A stretch of 31,260 bases of DNA from the IMG/VR virus record IMGVR_UViG_3300006916_000207, positions 1 to 31,260 of that record; one strand, 5' to 3'. A program made the position numbers and the translations under genes. The notes below the pieces were generated by a model. The model saw nothing but the letters and a program-made list of their open reading frames with translations, did no database searches and was not told the DNA's origin. Each line of letters starts with the position of its first letter. The stretch's first letter is position 1. This stretch comes from a virus. Shown here piece by piece: positions 1-8,820 of the stretch.

Positions 1-639
1 TTGCTTGTATGAGATGCAGAAAAAACAGCTACAAAAATATTGAATAAGTTTAATCAGTTAGTAGATGAACAACCATGAACAGCACTATGATTATTAAATG
101 CTAGAAAAGCACTTGATAACTGGATTAAATGACAAAAACCAAATGCTTTTACTGGAGACAAGGAAAATGCTCTTACTATTGCATTAAAGAGTATTAGAAC
201 TAATACTAATGATCTAATAGATACTAAGGCTATAGATATTCCTGTAAAAGAAACTCTTAAGAAACAATCAAACTTATATAGAGCCATAGATAATATTGCT
301 CCTAAAGCAAGATTAGAAGCTAGTAGTGGTTTATGAAGATTGATGCAAAAAATTAAAAAGTATACTTGAATCAAGTGAGAATTAGTTACTTGAGCTTGAT
401 TATTGTGATGAGCAACATTAACAACACTTGCTCCTGCTATAGCTGGTATATGAGTTGCTTGATTAACAGGAATTTGATTAATTAAATGAATGATTCATCC
501 TACAACAAGAAAATTCTTAGGAAAATCATTAATTAATATAAATAAAGTATTAGAAAAAACTCCTAATCCAGATCTACAAGCTATAAAGGTAGAAATAGAA
601 GAACTCTTATCTGATAATAATGAATTATGACTTGAATAA
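1..639 (+). CDS. C-terminal part of a helical virion or ejection-type protein with a Gly-rich membrane hairpin (5' truncated)
   Basis: The frame is open from base 1 to a TAA, so the true start lies left of the window. The visible 212 residues begin with a charged helical stretch and continue (about residues 120-165) into a Gly/Ala/Leu/Ile-rich hydrophobic segment in which most glycines are TGA. This looks like two membrane-crossing helices joined by a short turn. The tail is acidic and helical. I do not recognise a family. A long helical protein ending in a membrane hairpin next to fibre genes would suit an internal virion or ejection protein, or a tape-measure end, but that is inference. It overlaps the next small gene by 13 bases. 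Confidence 0.75.
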
Positions 640-716
640 TAACTATTATATTAGTAGTATTAGGTATATACTTTATATTACTATGAATATCAAATAGTGA
701 CAATGATACTGAATAA
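627..716 (+). CDS. 29-residue single-span membrane protein
   Basis: A tiny ORF starting inside the end of the preceding gene. Residues 3-21 form one hydrophobic span (Ile, Leu, Val, Gly, Tyr, Phe), followed by a short acidic polar tail ending in DNDTE. It lies between virion genes and could be a small lysis-related or membrane-modifying peptide. No family recognised. The start ATG has T before it like most genes here. An ORF this short could be chance, but the clean hydrophobic-then-polar layout and the overlap with its neighbour support it. Confidence 0.45.
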
Positions 717-733
717 TTTTTAACTAATATATT

Positions 734-1012
734 ATGCCTACTAAAAAGAAAAATGTATCTCTATCTGTGAAAAGATGAGAGAAGAGTAAAAAATGAGGTT
801 TAACTGAAAAAGGTAGAAAGAAATACAATAAAGCTACTTGAAGTAAGTTAAAAGCTCCTGTTACATGAAAAGTAAAAGCATGAAGTAAAGCAGCTAAAAG
901 AAGAAAGAGTTTTTGTGCAAGAATGAGTTGAGTAAAATGACCTATGAAAGATAGTAAATGAAAACCAACAAGAAAAGCTCTTGCATTAAAGAGATGGAAA
1001 TGTAAAAAATAA
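734..1012 (+). CDS. Conserved small basic phage protein (DUF6321-like)
   Basis: A 92-residue Lys/Arg-rich protein. Its C-terminal half contains KSFCARMSGVKGPMKD followed by KPTRKALALKRWKC, a block I recognise from small proteins of many unrelated tailed phages usually labelled DUF6321. Function is unknown; the basic composition and two conserved cysteines suggest nucleic-acid or metal binding. Conserved glycines of this block (S-G-V-K-G-P and K-G-K-P) are TGA here, which independently supports TGA = Gly. It sits among structural genes, as relatives often do. TAA ends it two bases before another ATG, but the next convincing gene starts at 1041. Confidence 0.85.
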
Positions 1013-1040
1013 TGGTAAATTATAATTTAATAGTTATACT

Positions 1041-1205
1041 ATGTGAAGAGAAGAAATAAATAGTAATTGGGATAGAGAAAGATACAATAGATTTTCACCT
1101 TTAGTAGATGTAAATGATGTTAATATATTAGATGTAAACAATGTCCAAATAGAAGTAGAATGATTTTGAGACTTTATACCAAAAATCCAAACAGAATGGA
1201 CTTAA
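1041..1205 (+). CDS. Small acidic hypothetical protein
   Basis: 54 residues with an Asn/Asp/Val-rich middle (VDVNDVNILDVNNV) and an aromatic C-terminal part with glycine from TGA. No signal peptide, membrane span or recognised motif. It lies between the basic conserved protein and the large fibre gene, all closely spaced and probably co-transcribed. Possibly a small virion or assembly protein; not identified. A shorter ORF starting at 1012 in another frame ends after 15 codons and is not preferred. Confidence 0.6.
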
Positions 1206-1222
1206 TTTTTAACTAAAAGACT

Positions 1223-3016
1223 ATGACAAGTTTTCCAAGTTGATTTCCTAAAAAAACTACTAATTTAGTTAGTGCAGACCAACTAATGTTAGCAGATAGT
1301 GAAGATGGAGATAATGTAAAAGTTATATGAGTAGATAAATTTATAACTCAATGACAAACATTTAGAAAAGTAACATTTGTAGTAACAAGTGATTTTGCTG
1401 CATGAGAAGTAATTAATCTAGCTACATGAGCATGAAGTATAAGTTGAACTTGTACAAGAACTGTATGAAGTAGTTGAGATATTACTACTTTATGAGTAAG
1501 TGCAAATGATTTTCAAGCTTCTCCAACACTTAATATTGAACTTAATAGGACTTGAACTTTAAAATGAACAGATGTGATTTGGAATAGTGCAACAACATTT
1601 CATTTCACAAGAGCTATCCCAACATGAGAATATTTTATTATAAGAAATTGAGCTGAATCATGAGGTTGAGCTTTATGAAGTACAACTATAGATTGAACTT
1701 TAGATGTTACTTGAGATACAACATTAAAAACTACTACAGTAGATGGAGATTTAACTATAGAAAATTGAGGAATTATTTTACCATGAGGTACTATATCTAA
1801 TGTAGCTTCTAATAAACTTATTATCAATCAAGAGTCAGATTTTCCAACACAAGATGCAACGACAATTACCTTAGCTGATAATGTAGTAGTAGAGATAGGT
1901 TCTTCTTTTTCAACATCTAAAAGAGTTATTCTAGGTAAGAACCCTACGATATTAGGACAGAATGGTTGACCTCTTCCTTGAAATGTATGGACATATACAG
2001 GTACATGAGATATGTTTACATGAGTAGACTCTTGATTGATAAGAATAGATAATTTAGCAGTAAGTTGTCCAAATGCTAGTCAAATATGGAATGTATCAGA
2101 TACACCTTGATCACCTGTTACAGAGTTTGTAGTATTTTCTATGTTTTGATATGTCAGTAATCAATTACTACCTGTATGTGAGAAATTTGGAACATTTACA
2201 GATATTGCTGTATTTAATGTTAGGAATATGAACTTTTTTACTTCTACTTCATGAATAGGTTTGAATGATGGTATTAGTATAGCAGGTACGACTGTAGGGA
2301 TTGTTACTATACAAGAAGTCTTATTCGGTAGTGCTACATCTGCTACATATATTTGATTAGATTTATGAACTACTGTAATTACTAATTTTTGTACTTTAGA
2401 GAATTTTATTAATGTATGATTAACAGCAGGTAGTATATGATTATCGTGATTAGCAAATAATGGTAATTTAACAGCTTGATTACAAGGTAGAGTATTAAGT
2501 AATGCTTATATATGAGTTATTACACCACTTAATAATATTTCATCTAGTAATGTACAATGGGAAATATTAAACAGTCCTCCAGTTGCTAATAGTTCTAAAA
2601 CTGCTGATGCTTTTTTAACAGCACAAGAAACAGTAACCATAGGAACAATAGGTGTCTTTGTACCTATAAATTGAACAAATTGGGCAAGTGATGTGTCTGA
2701 GAGATTTACTGTATCTACAGCATGATTAATTACTTATAATTGACTTACTGCTACTAAAATACAAGTTATTATTACTAGCACTGTCTCTAAAGTATGATGA
2801 TGATCTGATGAAATCAATTTAGCTATTGCAATAAATGGTACAGAACAAACAAAGACTATCTCAGGTACAGAAAATTCTACACCTACTTCTGTTACTGCAC
2901 TTTGAGTATTTACTGTAAATCCTACAGATACTATACAAGCATTTGTAGCGAATCAATGAAGTACATCAAATATTATTGTAGATAAAGCAGTAATATCAGT
3001 TATTAATGGATTTTAA
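1223..3016 (+). CDS. Large beta-rich tail fibre or baseplate structural protein
   Basis: 597 residues, rich in Thr, Ser, Asn, Ile, Val and Gly with few charges, the composition of trimeric beta-structured fibre or spike proteins. Hydrophobic and polar residues alternate throughout, glycine turns are mostly TGA, and there is no long helical or membrane segment. The C-terminus is a repetitive run of short Thr/Ser-containing strands ending in SVINGF. It is followed by a second fibre gene and a probable fibre-assembly protein, so host-surface binding or the fibre shaft is the likely role. No enzymatic motif was seen. The ORF has no internal TAA or TAG. Family not recognised. Confidence 0.8.
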
Positions 3017-3034
3017 TTTTTAATTACCAAGATT

Positions 3035-3940
3035 ATGACTTTGATAAACCCAAACGATATAAATTCTATACCTAAGTTTCAGGTTTGATTAGGTAATGTA
3101 GATAATACTAGTGATGCAAATAAGCCTGTTTCTACAGCACAACAAGCAGCACTAGATTTAAAGGCTGATAAAGATTGAGAGACTATTACTAATGCTAGTG
3201 TAAATGGAGTAACATTAAGTAGCACATGAAGTCCATCAAATTTTTTAAAAGAAGATTGAACATATTGAAGTGCTTGATGAACTCCAACTACTACTAAGTG
3301 AGACATGATAGTACACAACTGAACAACTGATGTAAGATTGCCTGTATGACCTAATTGACAAGTATTACGAGCTGATAGCACAGCTCCAGAGTGAGTAGTA
3401 TGGCAAGACCTATCTTGAACTCAAGATAGAGTATTATGAAATTTAATAGATACATCTTATAAGATACCTTTAAATTATATTAATGGAACTACATCAACTA
3501 TCAATAGAATTATTAATAGGTTATATTATTTTCCATTTCATTTAACAGCTTCTAAAACTATTAATGAACTTTGAGTCTATGTATGAAATTTTCCTATGAA
3601 TAACTGATGTAGAATGGGAATTTATACAAATTCATCTAATAGACCTTGAACATTAGTTGTCCAAACATCAGATGTTACAGGCACTTGATATATTAGTGAT
3701 TCAACACTAAGTGAAGATTTAGAACCTTGATTATATTGGTGAGCATTCGTTGCATGAGATAGTAATAGTTATATTAAAACGATTACTCCAGCATATACAA
3801 AGTCTATTTCATTAAGTCAAGCTGTAACAACAGTGTTTAATAATCACTACTATGAGTCATTAGGGTCTTTAGTAATGCCAACAACACCATGAACATTAAC
3901 AAATTGAACATGAGCAATTATGATTTTATTTACTAAATAA
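3035..3940 (+). CDS. Tail fibre / receptor-binding protein with a phage fibre GD-x-I repeat motif
   Basis: 301 residues. Residues 28-95 have the classic fibre neck: a helical stretch, then FLKEDGTYGSAG, then KGDMIVHNGTTDVRLPVGP and GQVLRADSTAPEGVVW. Similar blocks join the shaft to the receptor-binding head in many phage and prophage fibres. The C-terminal ~190 residues are beta-rich with aromatic residues and probably form a carbohydrate-binding head. Nearly all glycines of the motif are TGA, so the gene would look shredded in the standard code. It lies between the large fibre gene and the DUF4376-like gene, which fits a fibre operon. Confidence 0.85.
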
Positions 3941-3947
3941 TGTGATT

Positions 3948-4301
3948 ATGAAAATTACAAGACAAAGACTACAAGATTGAGAATGGATTGCCTTTGAAGA
4001 TGAAATGACAGAAGAAGAAATAAAAGAATTTAAAATTCAAATGAAATTAAGTAAATTAGAAAACCTTAAAAAAGAAATCTCAGAAACAATTATAGAGTTT
4101 AAATGATGAAAATTTAAGATAAGAAAAAAAGATATATGAGAAATCTGAGCTTACTTTGAATATGCTGATAAAACTAGTTTAGATCCTGTTCATATATTTG
4201 ATAGTGAATATAACATTATTCCAATGACATATAATGATTTTATCCAATTTTGACAATTAGTTTGAGCAAAAAAGATGGAAATCAGAACAAAACACATATA
4301 A
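3948..4301 (+). CDS. Probable tail-fibre assembly chaperone (DUF4376-like)
   Basis: 117 residues: a charged helical N-terminal half (MTEEEIKEFKIQMKLSKLEN), then a compact domain with FKIRKKDIGEIGAYFEYADK and IPMTYNDFIQF. A strand with an Ala-Asp pair, then a P-M-T step into a helix, is how I remember DUF4376 domains at the ends of fibres and in fibre-assembly proteins. Position directly downstream of the fibre gene supports a chaperone or accessory role. Function is inferred from layout and weak family resemblance only. Confidence 0.55.
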
Positions 4302-4420
4302 AAAACTAGACTAATGACACAAAAAGAGTAATATGTAAAAAAGTGTCCTGAAATTAATGTTATATTAATGTCTTATGAGTATAATGGTTGAGGGGACTTT
4401 ATTTTAAAACAAAAAGTGAC

Positions 4421-4786
4421 ATGGAAAAAATAGCAACAACTAGCACATTATACTCTGTATCTTGAGCACTAACATGAACAGGTGGAACAATTACATTATC
4501 TGAAACATTACTTACTAGAGCTTCATTGTTAGAATTACTAGTATTTACAGGATTATGTTTCTTAGCATATACATTCTGATTAGTGTTTGTTAGAGATGAG
4601 ACAAGGATAAAAGAGTTCTTAAAAGGAATAGTGTGGGCAATGTCAGTTTCTACATTTGGTTTCTTATTGATAAAACTATGAGCATTTAATGAAATGACAG
4701 TATATATTACTTGTGTAGTAGCATCTATCTTTCCTTTCTTGTTCTTAAATAGATTAAAAACACTTATTACAAATAAACTTAAATAA
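4421..4786 (+). CDS. Holin-like membrane protein with three spans
   Basis: 121 residues with hydrophobic spans at about 37-57, 67-87 and 93-111, separated by a charged loop (VRDETRIKEF), and a Lys-rich C-terminal tail. Size, three short spans and a basic cytoplasmic tail fit class I phage holins, which perforate the inner membrane at a programmed time. It opens a run of membrane proteins ending with the endolysin at 6310, supporting a lysis role. The stop overlaps the next start (TAATG), indicating translational coupling. The 119-base gap before it carries AT-rich repeats of ATTAAT and may hold a promoter, but I could not place -35/-10 boxes firmly. Confidence 0.6.
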
Positions 4787-5070
4787 TGGCACTTTTAGAT
4801 ATAATACAAATTTCTTGCCCTCTTTGGTTATTATTATTAGTTACTGCACTAGAGATAATATTTTCTATTGGGATATTGTTTAGTTTACAAAATAAGTCTA
4901 CTTGATTTATTCTTATTATGTTTATACTATGTAGTACAATATTAAATTTACTAGAGTATTATAGTGATCAACAAACATTATGGATTATTGCTCCAATATT
5001 GAATGTAGTATTTATAACATTCTTTACAAAAGTATTAATTAAAATGAATAAACTAAAGCCATGAAGATAG
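4786..5070 (+). CDS. Small three-span membrane protein, second holin candidate
   Basis: 94 residues with spans at about 13-34, 40-57 and 65-83 and a short basic C-terminus (KMNKLKPGR). It starts on the last base of the upstream stop and overlaps the next gene by 10 bases, so the three genes are probably translated together. Two adjacent small multi-span proteins resemble holin pairs or a holin with an antiholin. No family was recognised and the role is inferred from context. Confidence 0.5.
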
Positions 5071-5594
5071 TAGAAACATTAAATAAAACATTGTATTGAG
5101 CTATTCTTTGAGTGACTCATACTGTTTTTGATGATTGAAACAAGGTATATAGTTATGAATGATTAACTCCATTTTCAAAAAGAAAGTATAAAATATATAG
5201 TAGTAATGAATATTATAAGAAGACTAAAGAAATTATTAAGGAAAAAGAAATTCCTCCTATAGAGATATATGAAGCAGATTTACCTCATTATGCAATGTGT
5301 TATGACTTTATTGAATACCACTGAAGAAAGAACTGAATTGATGTTAGGGAATTTACAACTAATCGCTTAAAAGATAAAGCAATGTTTGCTTTTATTAAAT
5401 TTGTATTTTATTTAGTCTTCATTATAATAATACCATTAATAATATGAATAATCACTTATTATGTTTGAATAAATGTCTGACAAGGTAGACAAAACCAAGT
5501 GCATAAAATTCAAATGCAACATCTACAAGAACAGATACCAACAACATTACAACAATGTTGAGATATATTTAATTATGATATAATTATAGAATAA
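5061..5594 (+). CDS. Membrane-anchored protein of unknown function
   Basis: 177 residues. The first ~105 are soluble, rich in Tyr, Lys and Glu, with a short beta-like start (KTLYGAILGVTHTVFDDG). Residues about 110-137 form one long or two short hydrophobic spans (Phe, Ile, Leu, Val, Gly). The rest is a Gln-rich helical tail ending in an acidic segment. The arrangement resembles spanins or a lysis accessory only loosely: it has no signal peptide and no lipobox. It overlaps its neighbours on both sides, placing it in the lysis operon. Confidence 0.55.
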
Positions 5595-5683
5595 TGACAA
5601 AATGAAAAGCAACAGCTAAAAAAAGAAAGGTAGTAGGGAAAAAAAGGATAAAAGGAAGAGCAAAAGCTACTAAAAAGAAATAA
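5594..5683 (+). CDS. 29-residue highly basic peptide
   Basis: MTKGKATAKKRKVVGKKR followed by more Lys/Arg/Ala. About half the residues are Lys or Arg. The start overlaps the preceding stop by one base (TAATG), typical of coupled genes here. It resembles small histone-like or nucleic-acid-compacting virion peptides, or an antimicrobial-type lysis peptide. Nothing in the sequence decides between these. The compact coupling and strongly biased composition argue for a real gene. Confidence 0.5.
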
Positions 5684-5699
5684 TCTTTAAAATACGAGT

Positions 5700-6080
5700 A
5701 TGAAAACAATAGACTATATATTAAAAGAGTCTTGAGTTGATTTACAAGAACTAGCAAGACTTAAAAAATTATGAGTCTGCAACTGATGCGGAGGGAAGTG
5801 AGGCTTTAATTTCTCTAAGAATTTAGAGAGTATGCCTTATTTTCAATCTGAGAAGAAACAAAATCTATTATGAGATATGAGAACAGTCTGTGACATTCAT
5901 GATAGAGACTTTTATAGAGGAAAAACAATTAAAGACTTTATAGTAGCAAACTATAAGTGATGATTAAACTTGATTCAATTATTTCATTGGACAACATCAT
6001 GGAAGAGATTTATTATATTTAGTCTTTTTTTCTTCTGAACAACATTGTTTTGACGGACTTATTTTATAAATAAATGATAA
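5700..6080 (+). CDS. Phospholipase A2-like small membrane protein (putative)
   Basis: 126 residues. Near residues 27-35 is CNGCGGKGG, and at 64-72 is CDIHDRDFY. A Cys-Gly-x-Gly-Gly loop followed by C-x-x-H-D matches the calcium-loop and catalytic His-Asp layout of phospholipase A2-like domains, also found in some phage and parvovirus proteins. H67 and D68 would be the catalytic/metal pair. The C-terminal third has a hydrophobic span (about 103-120: IIFSLFFFGTTLFG). Placed among holin and endolysin genes, it could attack membrane lipids at lysis or entry. The family call rests on two short motifs; a zinc-binding protein is the main alternative. Confidence 0.45.
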
Positions 6081-6084
6081 TATT

Positions 6085-6300
6085 ATGAAAAACTTAGCAA
6101 AATACATAGTATGAGGGAGTGCATTAGCATTATTTATGTACTTAGACTATCTAGGTAAGGATCAATATGCTAGTCAATTATTTGGTGCTTTAATGTGAGT
6201 ATTTGGTATGATATTTGGACTAGATAGTAGAGAAGAGAGTAAAGATACTCCAACACCTTTAAAAACACTAAGTAAAGATGAAATAGATGATATTCTTTAA
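6085..6300 (+). CDS. Small two-span membrane protein, holin candidate
   Basis: 71 residues with two hydrophobic segments (about 6-20 and 31-48) joined by a short polar loop (LDYLGKDQYAS), then an acidic tail ending SKDEIDDIL. Two spans, small size and a charged tail are the features of class II holins, and the endolysin starts 10 bases downstream. This makes it at least as good a holin candidate as the gene at 4421. Family not identified by name. Confidence 0.55.
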
Positions 6301-6309
6301 TTAAGCTTT

Positions 6310-7209
6310 ATGAATTTAAAAGAGTTTATAAATAAATGGGATTGAAAAGTTGTTGATTATGACGGATATTATAAGTACCAATGTAAAGACTATTCTAATC
6401 AATATACTAAAGAGGTTTTTAACTATGAAAGTCCTAAGTGAAATGCTTATGAAGTCTTTTTTGCTGATTGGTGAGATAAATGGGAGAAGTTTAAAAACAC
6501 TCCTGATTTTTTACCTAAGGAAGGGGATATTTGTATATGGAAGATATGAGAATATTGACATATAGGTATTGTTCTTAGTGCTGATTTACAAACAATGATT
6601 ATATCAGATCAAAACACTTGAAGTGGTAATTGAGATTGAATATGAGATAATAAGATTAGAACACATCAATATAGTTACAAGAATGTTTATTGATTTATAA
6701 GATATAAGGTACAAAATAAGCCCTCAGAAGAGTTTTACATTAAAAATGGCATAAAGATACCTAAACAAATAAATGGAATACCTATAAGACTAGTAAATAG
6801 AGAAACTAAAAATACTATTGCTTATGCAAGTATTAAATGACTAATTCCAAAGTTTAAAAAAGATGAAATAGTTATTTATAATAATGCTTTTAGAAAGTAT
6901 CCAACACAAGAGTTGTTTGGTAAATTGTGTTTTCATGAATGGAGTCATATAGTTTATTACAAATATCTTAATGAAAACCAAAGAAAAGCTTGGGAGAGAA
7001 TTAGTAGAAGTATGAAAGAATATATATCTACCTATGCAAGCACTAATGTTTCAGAAGATTTTGCTGAAGTTCTAGCTTGGATTGATTATAAAGAAAGAAT
7101 TTGAAGTCTACCTAAGAATAAAAAATACAATCAAGTAATAGAAGATAAATATTACTTTGCTAAAAAATTATATGATTATTGAATGAAAAAATGTTTGAAA
7201 ATAAATTAG
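6310..7209 (+). CDS. Two-domain endolysin: CHAP amidase/endopeptidase plus HExxH metallopeptidase
   Basis: 299 residues. Residues 1-135 match a CHAP domain: C25 in YQCKDYSNQY (nucleophile), H84 in YGHIGIVLSAD (general base) and a following SDQNTG strand, with the usual GNAYEVFF and GDICIW steps. CHAP enzymes cut peptidoglycan peptides or the amide link. Residues about 150-280 hold a zinc protease: HEWSH at 209-213 (two zinc His and the catalytic Glu) and SEDFAEVLAW at 248-257, where E249 or E253 may be the third ligand, as in anthrax lethal-factor/PPEP-like gluzincins. The pairing suggests peptidoglycan plus envelope-protein cleavage. It lies directly after a holin candidate. Confidence 0.85.
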
Positions 7210-7382
7210 ATATGCATACACTTAGGTTAATAGACCTATACTGAATATGGATTAATGAATTTAACTCTTTAGAAGAGATTAAAAAAGAAATAGCTAGAAT
7301 TGTACTAGAAAGACAAGAAAAATTAATTAAAGTAACAAAACAAGTAATTAATGAAAATAAAAGATATAGAAAAAAAATATAA
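7191..7382 (+). CDS. Small helical hypothetical protein downstream of the endolysin
   Basis: 63 residues, entirely helical by composition, with an acidic first half (LYGIWINEFNSLEEIKKEI) and a Lys/Arg-rich end. It overlaps the endolysin by 19 bases and the next small ORF by 32 bases. No motif or membrane span. Could be a lysis regulator or part of the endolysin complex; not recognised. Confidence 0.5.
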
Positions 7383-7476
7383 TATAAGGATTTGAAAAGA
7401 CTCAAATATGAAAGTATCAACATATATAAGAAAAATAGGCTTTCCTAGTCTAGCTAATATACTTGAAAATAAATAA
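7351..7476 (+). CDS. 41-residue hypothetical protein
   Basis: Starts inside the preceding gene and ends at a TAA. It carries a basic N-terminal stretch (MKIKDIEKKYNIRIGKD) and a C-terminal piece STYIRKIGFPSLANILENK that looks like a short DNA-binding or HTH-type helix pair. A shorter version beginning at the internal Met (base 7408) is possible. Support is limited to an open frame and closely packed context. Confidence 0.35.
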
Positions 7477-7514
7477 AAAGAGCCTCAAAGAATATTATCT
7501 TATAAAAATACCAT

Positions 7515-7931
7515 ATGACTGAAAAAAGATTTTGAGAATTATTATGAGACATACAATGATTTATGTGATTAAGTATGTGGAATATAGTATATAAAATAGA
7601 AAAGCTACCACAAACTGATGAGAAATTTGCAGTAGCAGTGGTTGATAAAGTTTTGTATGATTACTTTAATGCTTCAATCAAATTTGATAAATCTCTATTA
7701 AAAGAAGATGATGACTATATAATACATAATATTTTCCATGAATTTAGCCATATCTATACACTTAATACTTTAACAGAATTTGAAGATAATAAAGAGTATT
7801 TTGCACATTATATTTGAGAACAAGCATTTATTGATTTAAAAAACAAATATGTATTCATAAATGAACAACAGACTGAACTACTTGCCAGAAGATTTAAAGA
7901 ACTGTATTATCAAACAAAAAAGAGCCTCTAA
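7515..7931 (+). CDS. Small putative zinc metallopeptidase (HEFSH)
   Basis: 138 residues. The motif HNIFHEFSHIYTLNTL places a zincin HExxH at residues 75-79, preceded by a strand/helix pair typical of the fold (KVLYDYFNASIKF). Downstream YFAHYIGEQAF may supply the third zinc ligand. It resembles in layout the C-terminal domain of the endolysin two genes upstream, so it may be a diverged stand-alone copy that works on host surface or phage proteins. No signal peptide is seen. Glycines near the N-terminus are TGA, and residues before M21 could be absent if the second ATG is used. A terminator covers its stop codon. Confidence 0.65.
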
Positions 7932-7944
7932 GGGCTTTTTTCTT
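7916..7944 (+). terminator. Rho-independent terminator of the lysis operon
   Basis: AAAAAGAGCC pairs with GGCTTTTTT across a six-base loop, with one G-T pair, and is followed by further Ts. The stem includes the stop codon region of the HEFSH gene. It separates the late lysis genes from the promoter cluster that follows. Confidence 0.8.
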
Positions 7945-7993
7945 TAACTAATTATTTTATAGGAGGATTCTATTATATTTATTTATTTTGTAT

Positions 7994-8021
7994 TTGCAAA
8001 TAAATAATAAATCAATATAGT
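7994..8021 (+). promoter_or_regulatory. Sigma70-like promoter TTGCAA-16-TATAGT
   Basis: TTGCAA, 16 bases, TATAGT, about 50 bases upstream of the gene at 8071 and just after the lysis terminator. Nearly the same pair (TTGCAT-16-TATAGT) precedes the portal gene at 23809, suggesting a common late or middle promoter class. The RNA 5' region holds ACATG and CATGT, which can pair. Confidence 0.5.
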
Positions 8022-8070
8022 ATATATTACTACATGTCTGTCTAAATTCATGTCATAAAAATTTATTTTT

Positions 8071-8505
8071 ATGGAAAAACCCTCTCTGATTATTGCTATT
8101 AGTTTAGGGTTTTTTATTTTGTCTTTTAGATTTCATGAGTATAATAATGTTGCACGACAAATTCCTTTTTATTATTTAAATTATAAGGTTATGTCACATA
8201 TATTACAACAAGAAGATAATATCACTATATTAGGTGATATTTATGAGTATCCAATATACAAATGAGATACTGAAGAAGTAAAAGAAAAAAGAACTGCTAT
8301 ACATTTACAAATAATTATAGTAGTGAATGGTAAACAGAAAATATTTAGAACAAATTATGATGTAAACGTTAAAGATAAATGATTAGTTGATTATGAATCA
8401 TGGTATAATTTATCACAATTCTTAGAGTCTATATGATATAATGTAGGCTTTGATATGCACAATCAGATAGAACAAATGATAGAACATAAAGAAATAGAAT
8501 TATAA
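8071..8505 (+). CDS. Membrane-anchored hypothetical protein
   Basis: 144 residues with an N-terminal hydrophobic anchor (about 5-20) after a short MEKPS start, then a soluble alpha/beta domain with strands such as HLQIIIVVNGKQKIFRT and a helical end. The topology suggests one anchor with the domain on the outer face. It is a single-gene transcription unit: promoter at 7994-8021 and terminator at 8509-8540. A lone promoter-gene-terminator cassette between modules is typical of a phage accessory gene such as superinfection exclusion, but that is only inference. Confidence 0.65.
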
Positions 8506-8508
8506 AAG

Positions 8509-8540
8509 AAAAACCATAAAGTCGTGCTTATGGTTTTATT
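8509..8540 (+). terminator. Rho-independent terminator
   Basis: AAACCATAA pairs perfectly with TTATGGTTT around the eight-base loop AGTCGTGC. The stem can be extended by A-T pairs at its base, and an AT-rich tail follows. It closes the single-gene unit 8071-8505. Confidence 0.75.
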
Positions 8541-8558
8541 ATTAAATACAATATAAAT

Positions 8559-8587
8559 TTGCAAATCTTAGTAAAGAAGAGTAGAAT
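8559..8587 (+). promoter_or_regulatory. Possible promoter TTGCAA-17-TAGAAT
   Basis: TTGCAA and TAGAAT with 17-base spacing directly after the terminator. The downstream leader contains a run of ten Ts (about 8601-8610), unusual for a transcribed leader, so this may be weak or non-functional. Confidence 0.3.
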
Positions 8588-8636
8588 ATTTATTTATTTC
8601 TTTTTTTTTTCTTTACACAATCTCTACATTAAACTA

Positions 8637-8664
8637 TTGACTTATACTAACCAATACATATACA
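8637..8664 (+). promoter_or_regulatory. Promoter TTGACT-16-TATACA
   Basis: Near-consensus boxes, 29 bases upstream of the small ORF at 8693. One of several closely spaced promoters between 7.99 and 9.6 kb. Confidence 0.45.
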
Positions 8665-8692
8665 CTATACTTGTTACTATTAACAATATATT

Positions 8693-8779
8693 ATGAAGAA
8701 ACATAATAAACATAACTGTATAAAGAAGATATCTAAACATAAAAAGATAGAAAGATATAATAAGATAAGAAACTTTTAA
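8693..8779 (+). CDS. 28-residue basic peptide
   Basis: MKKHNKHNCIKKISKHKK and a Lys/Arg/Tyr-rich remainder. It is the only ORF with a usual T-ATG start in the 8506-9361 stretch. Promoter boxes lie just upstream at 8637. It could be a small regulatory peptide or a leader peptide for the RNA genes that follow. Being short and Lys-rich in an AT-rich region, it may also be spurious. Confidence 0.35.
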   Translation: MKKHNKHNCIKKISKHKKIERYNKIRNF

Positions 8780-8786
8780 AAAAGAT

Positions 8787-8814
8787 TTGACAAGATTAGA
8801 AATATAGATAATAT
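8787..8814 (+). promoter_or_regulatory. Strong promoter TTGACA-16-TAATAT driving a small RNA
   Basis: Consensus -35 TTGACA, 16-base spacing and TAATAT. The predicted start is at about 8821, exactly where a 15-bp hairpin followed by a terminator begins, with no ORF between. Confidence 0.65.
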
Positions 8815-8820
8815 AGCCTT

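Noticed and set aside
1-3381. Reverse-strand ORFs of 75-106 residues
   Set aside because: They lie opposite well-supported + strand genes, match no family and have Leu/Ser-rich mirror composition.
4302-4420. Promoter in the gap before the first holin candidate
   Set aside because: AT-rich repeats of ATTAAT are visible but no -35/-10 pair at good spacing could be placed.
7964-8010. Small ORF after AGGAGGA
   Set aside because: No ATG, GTG or TTG follows at a useful distance; only an 11-codon ATT-started frame is possible.
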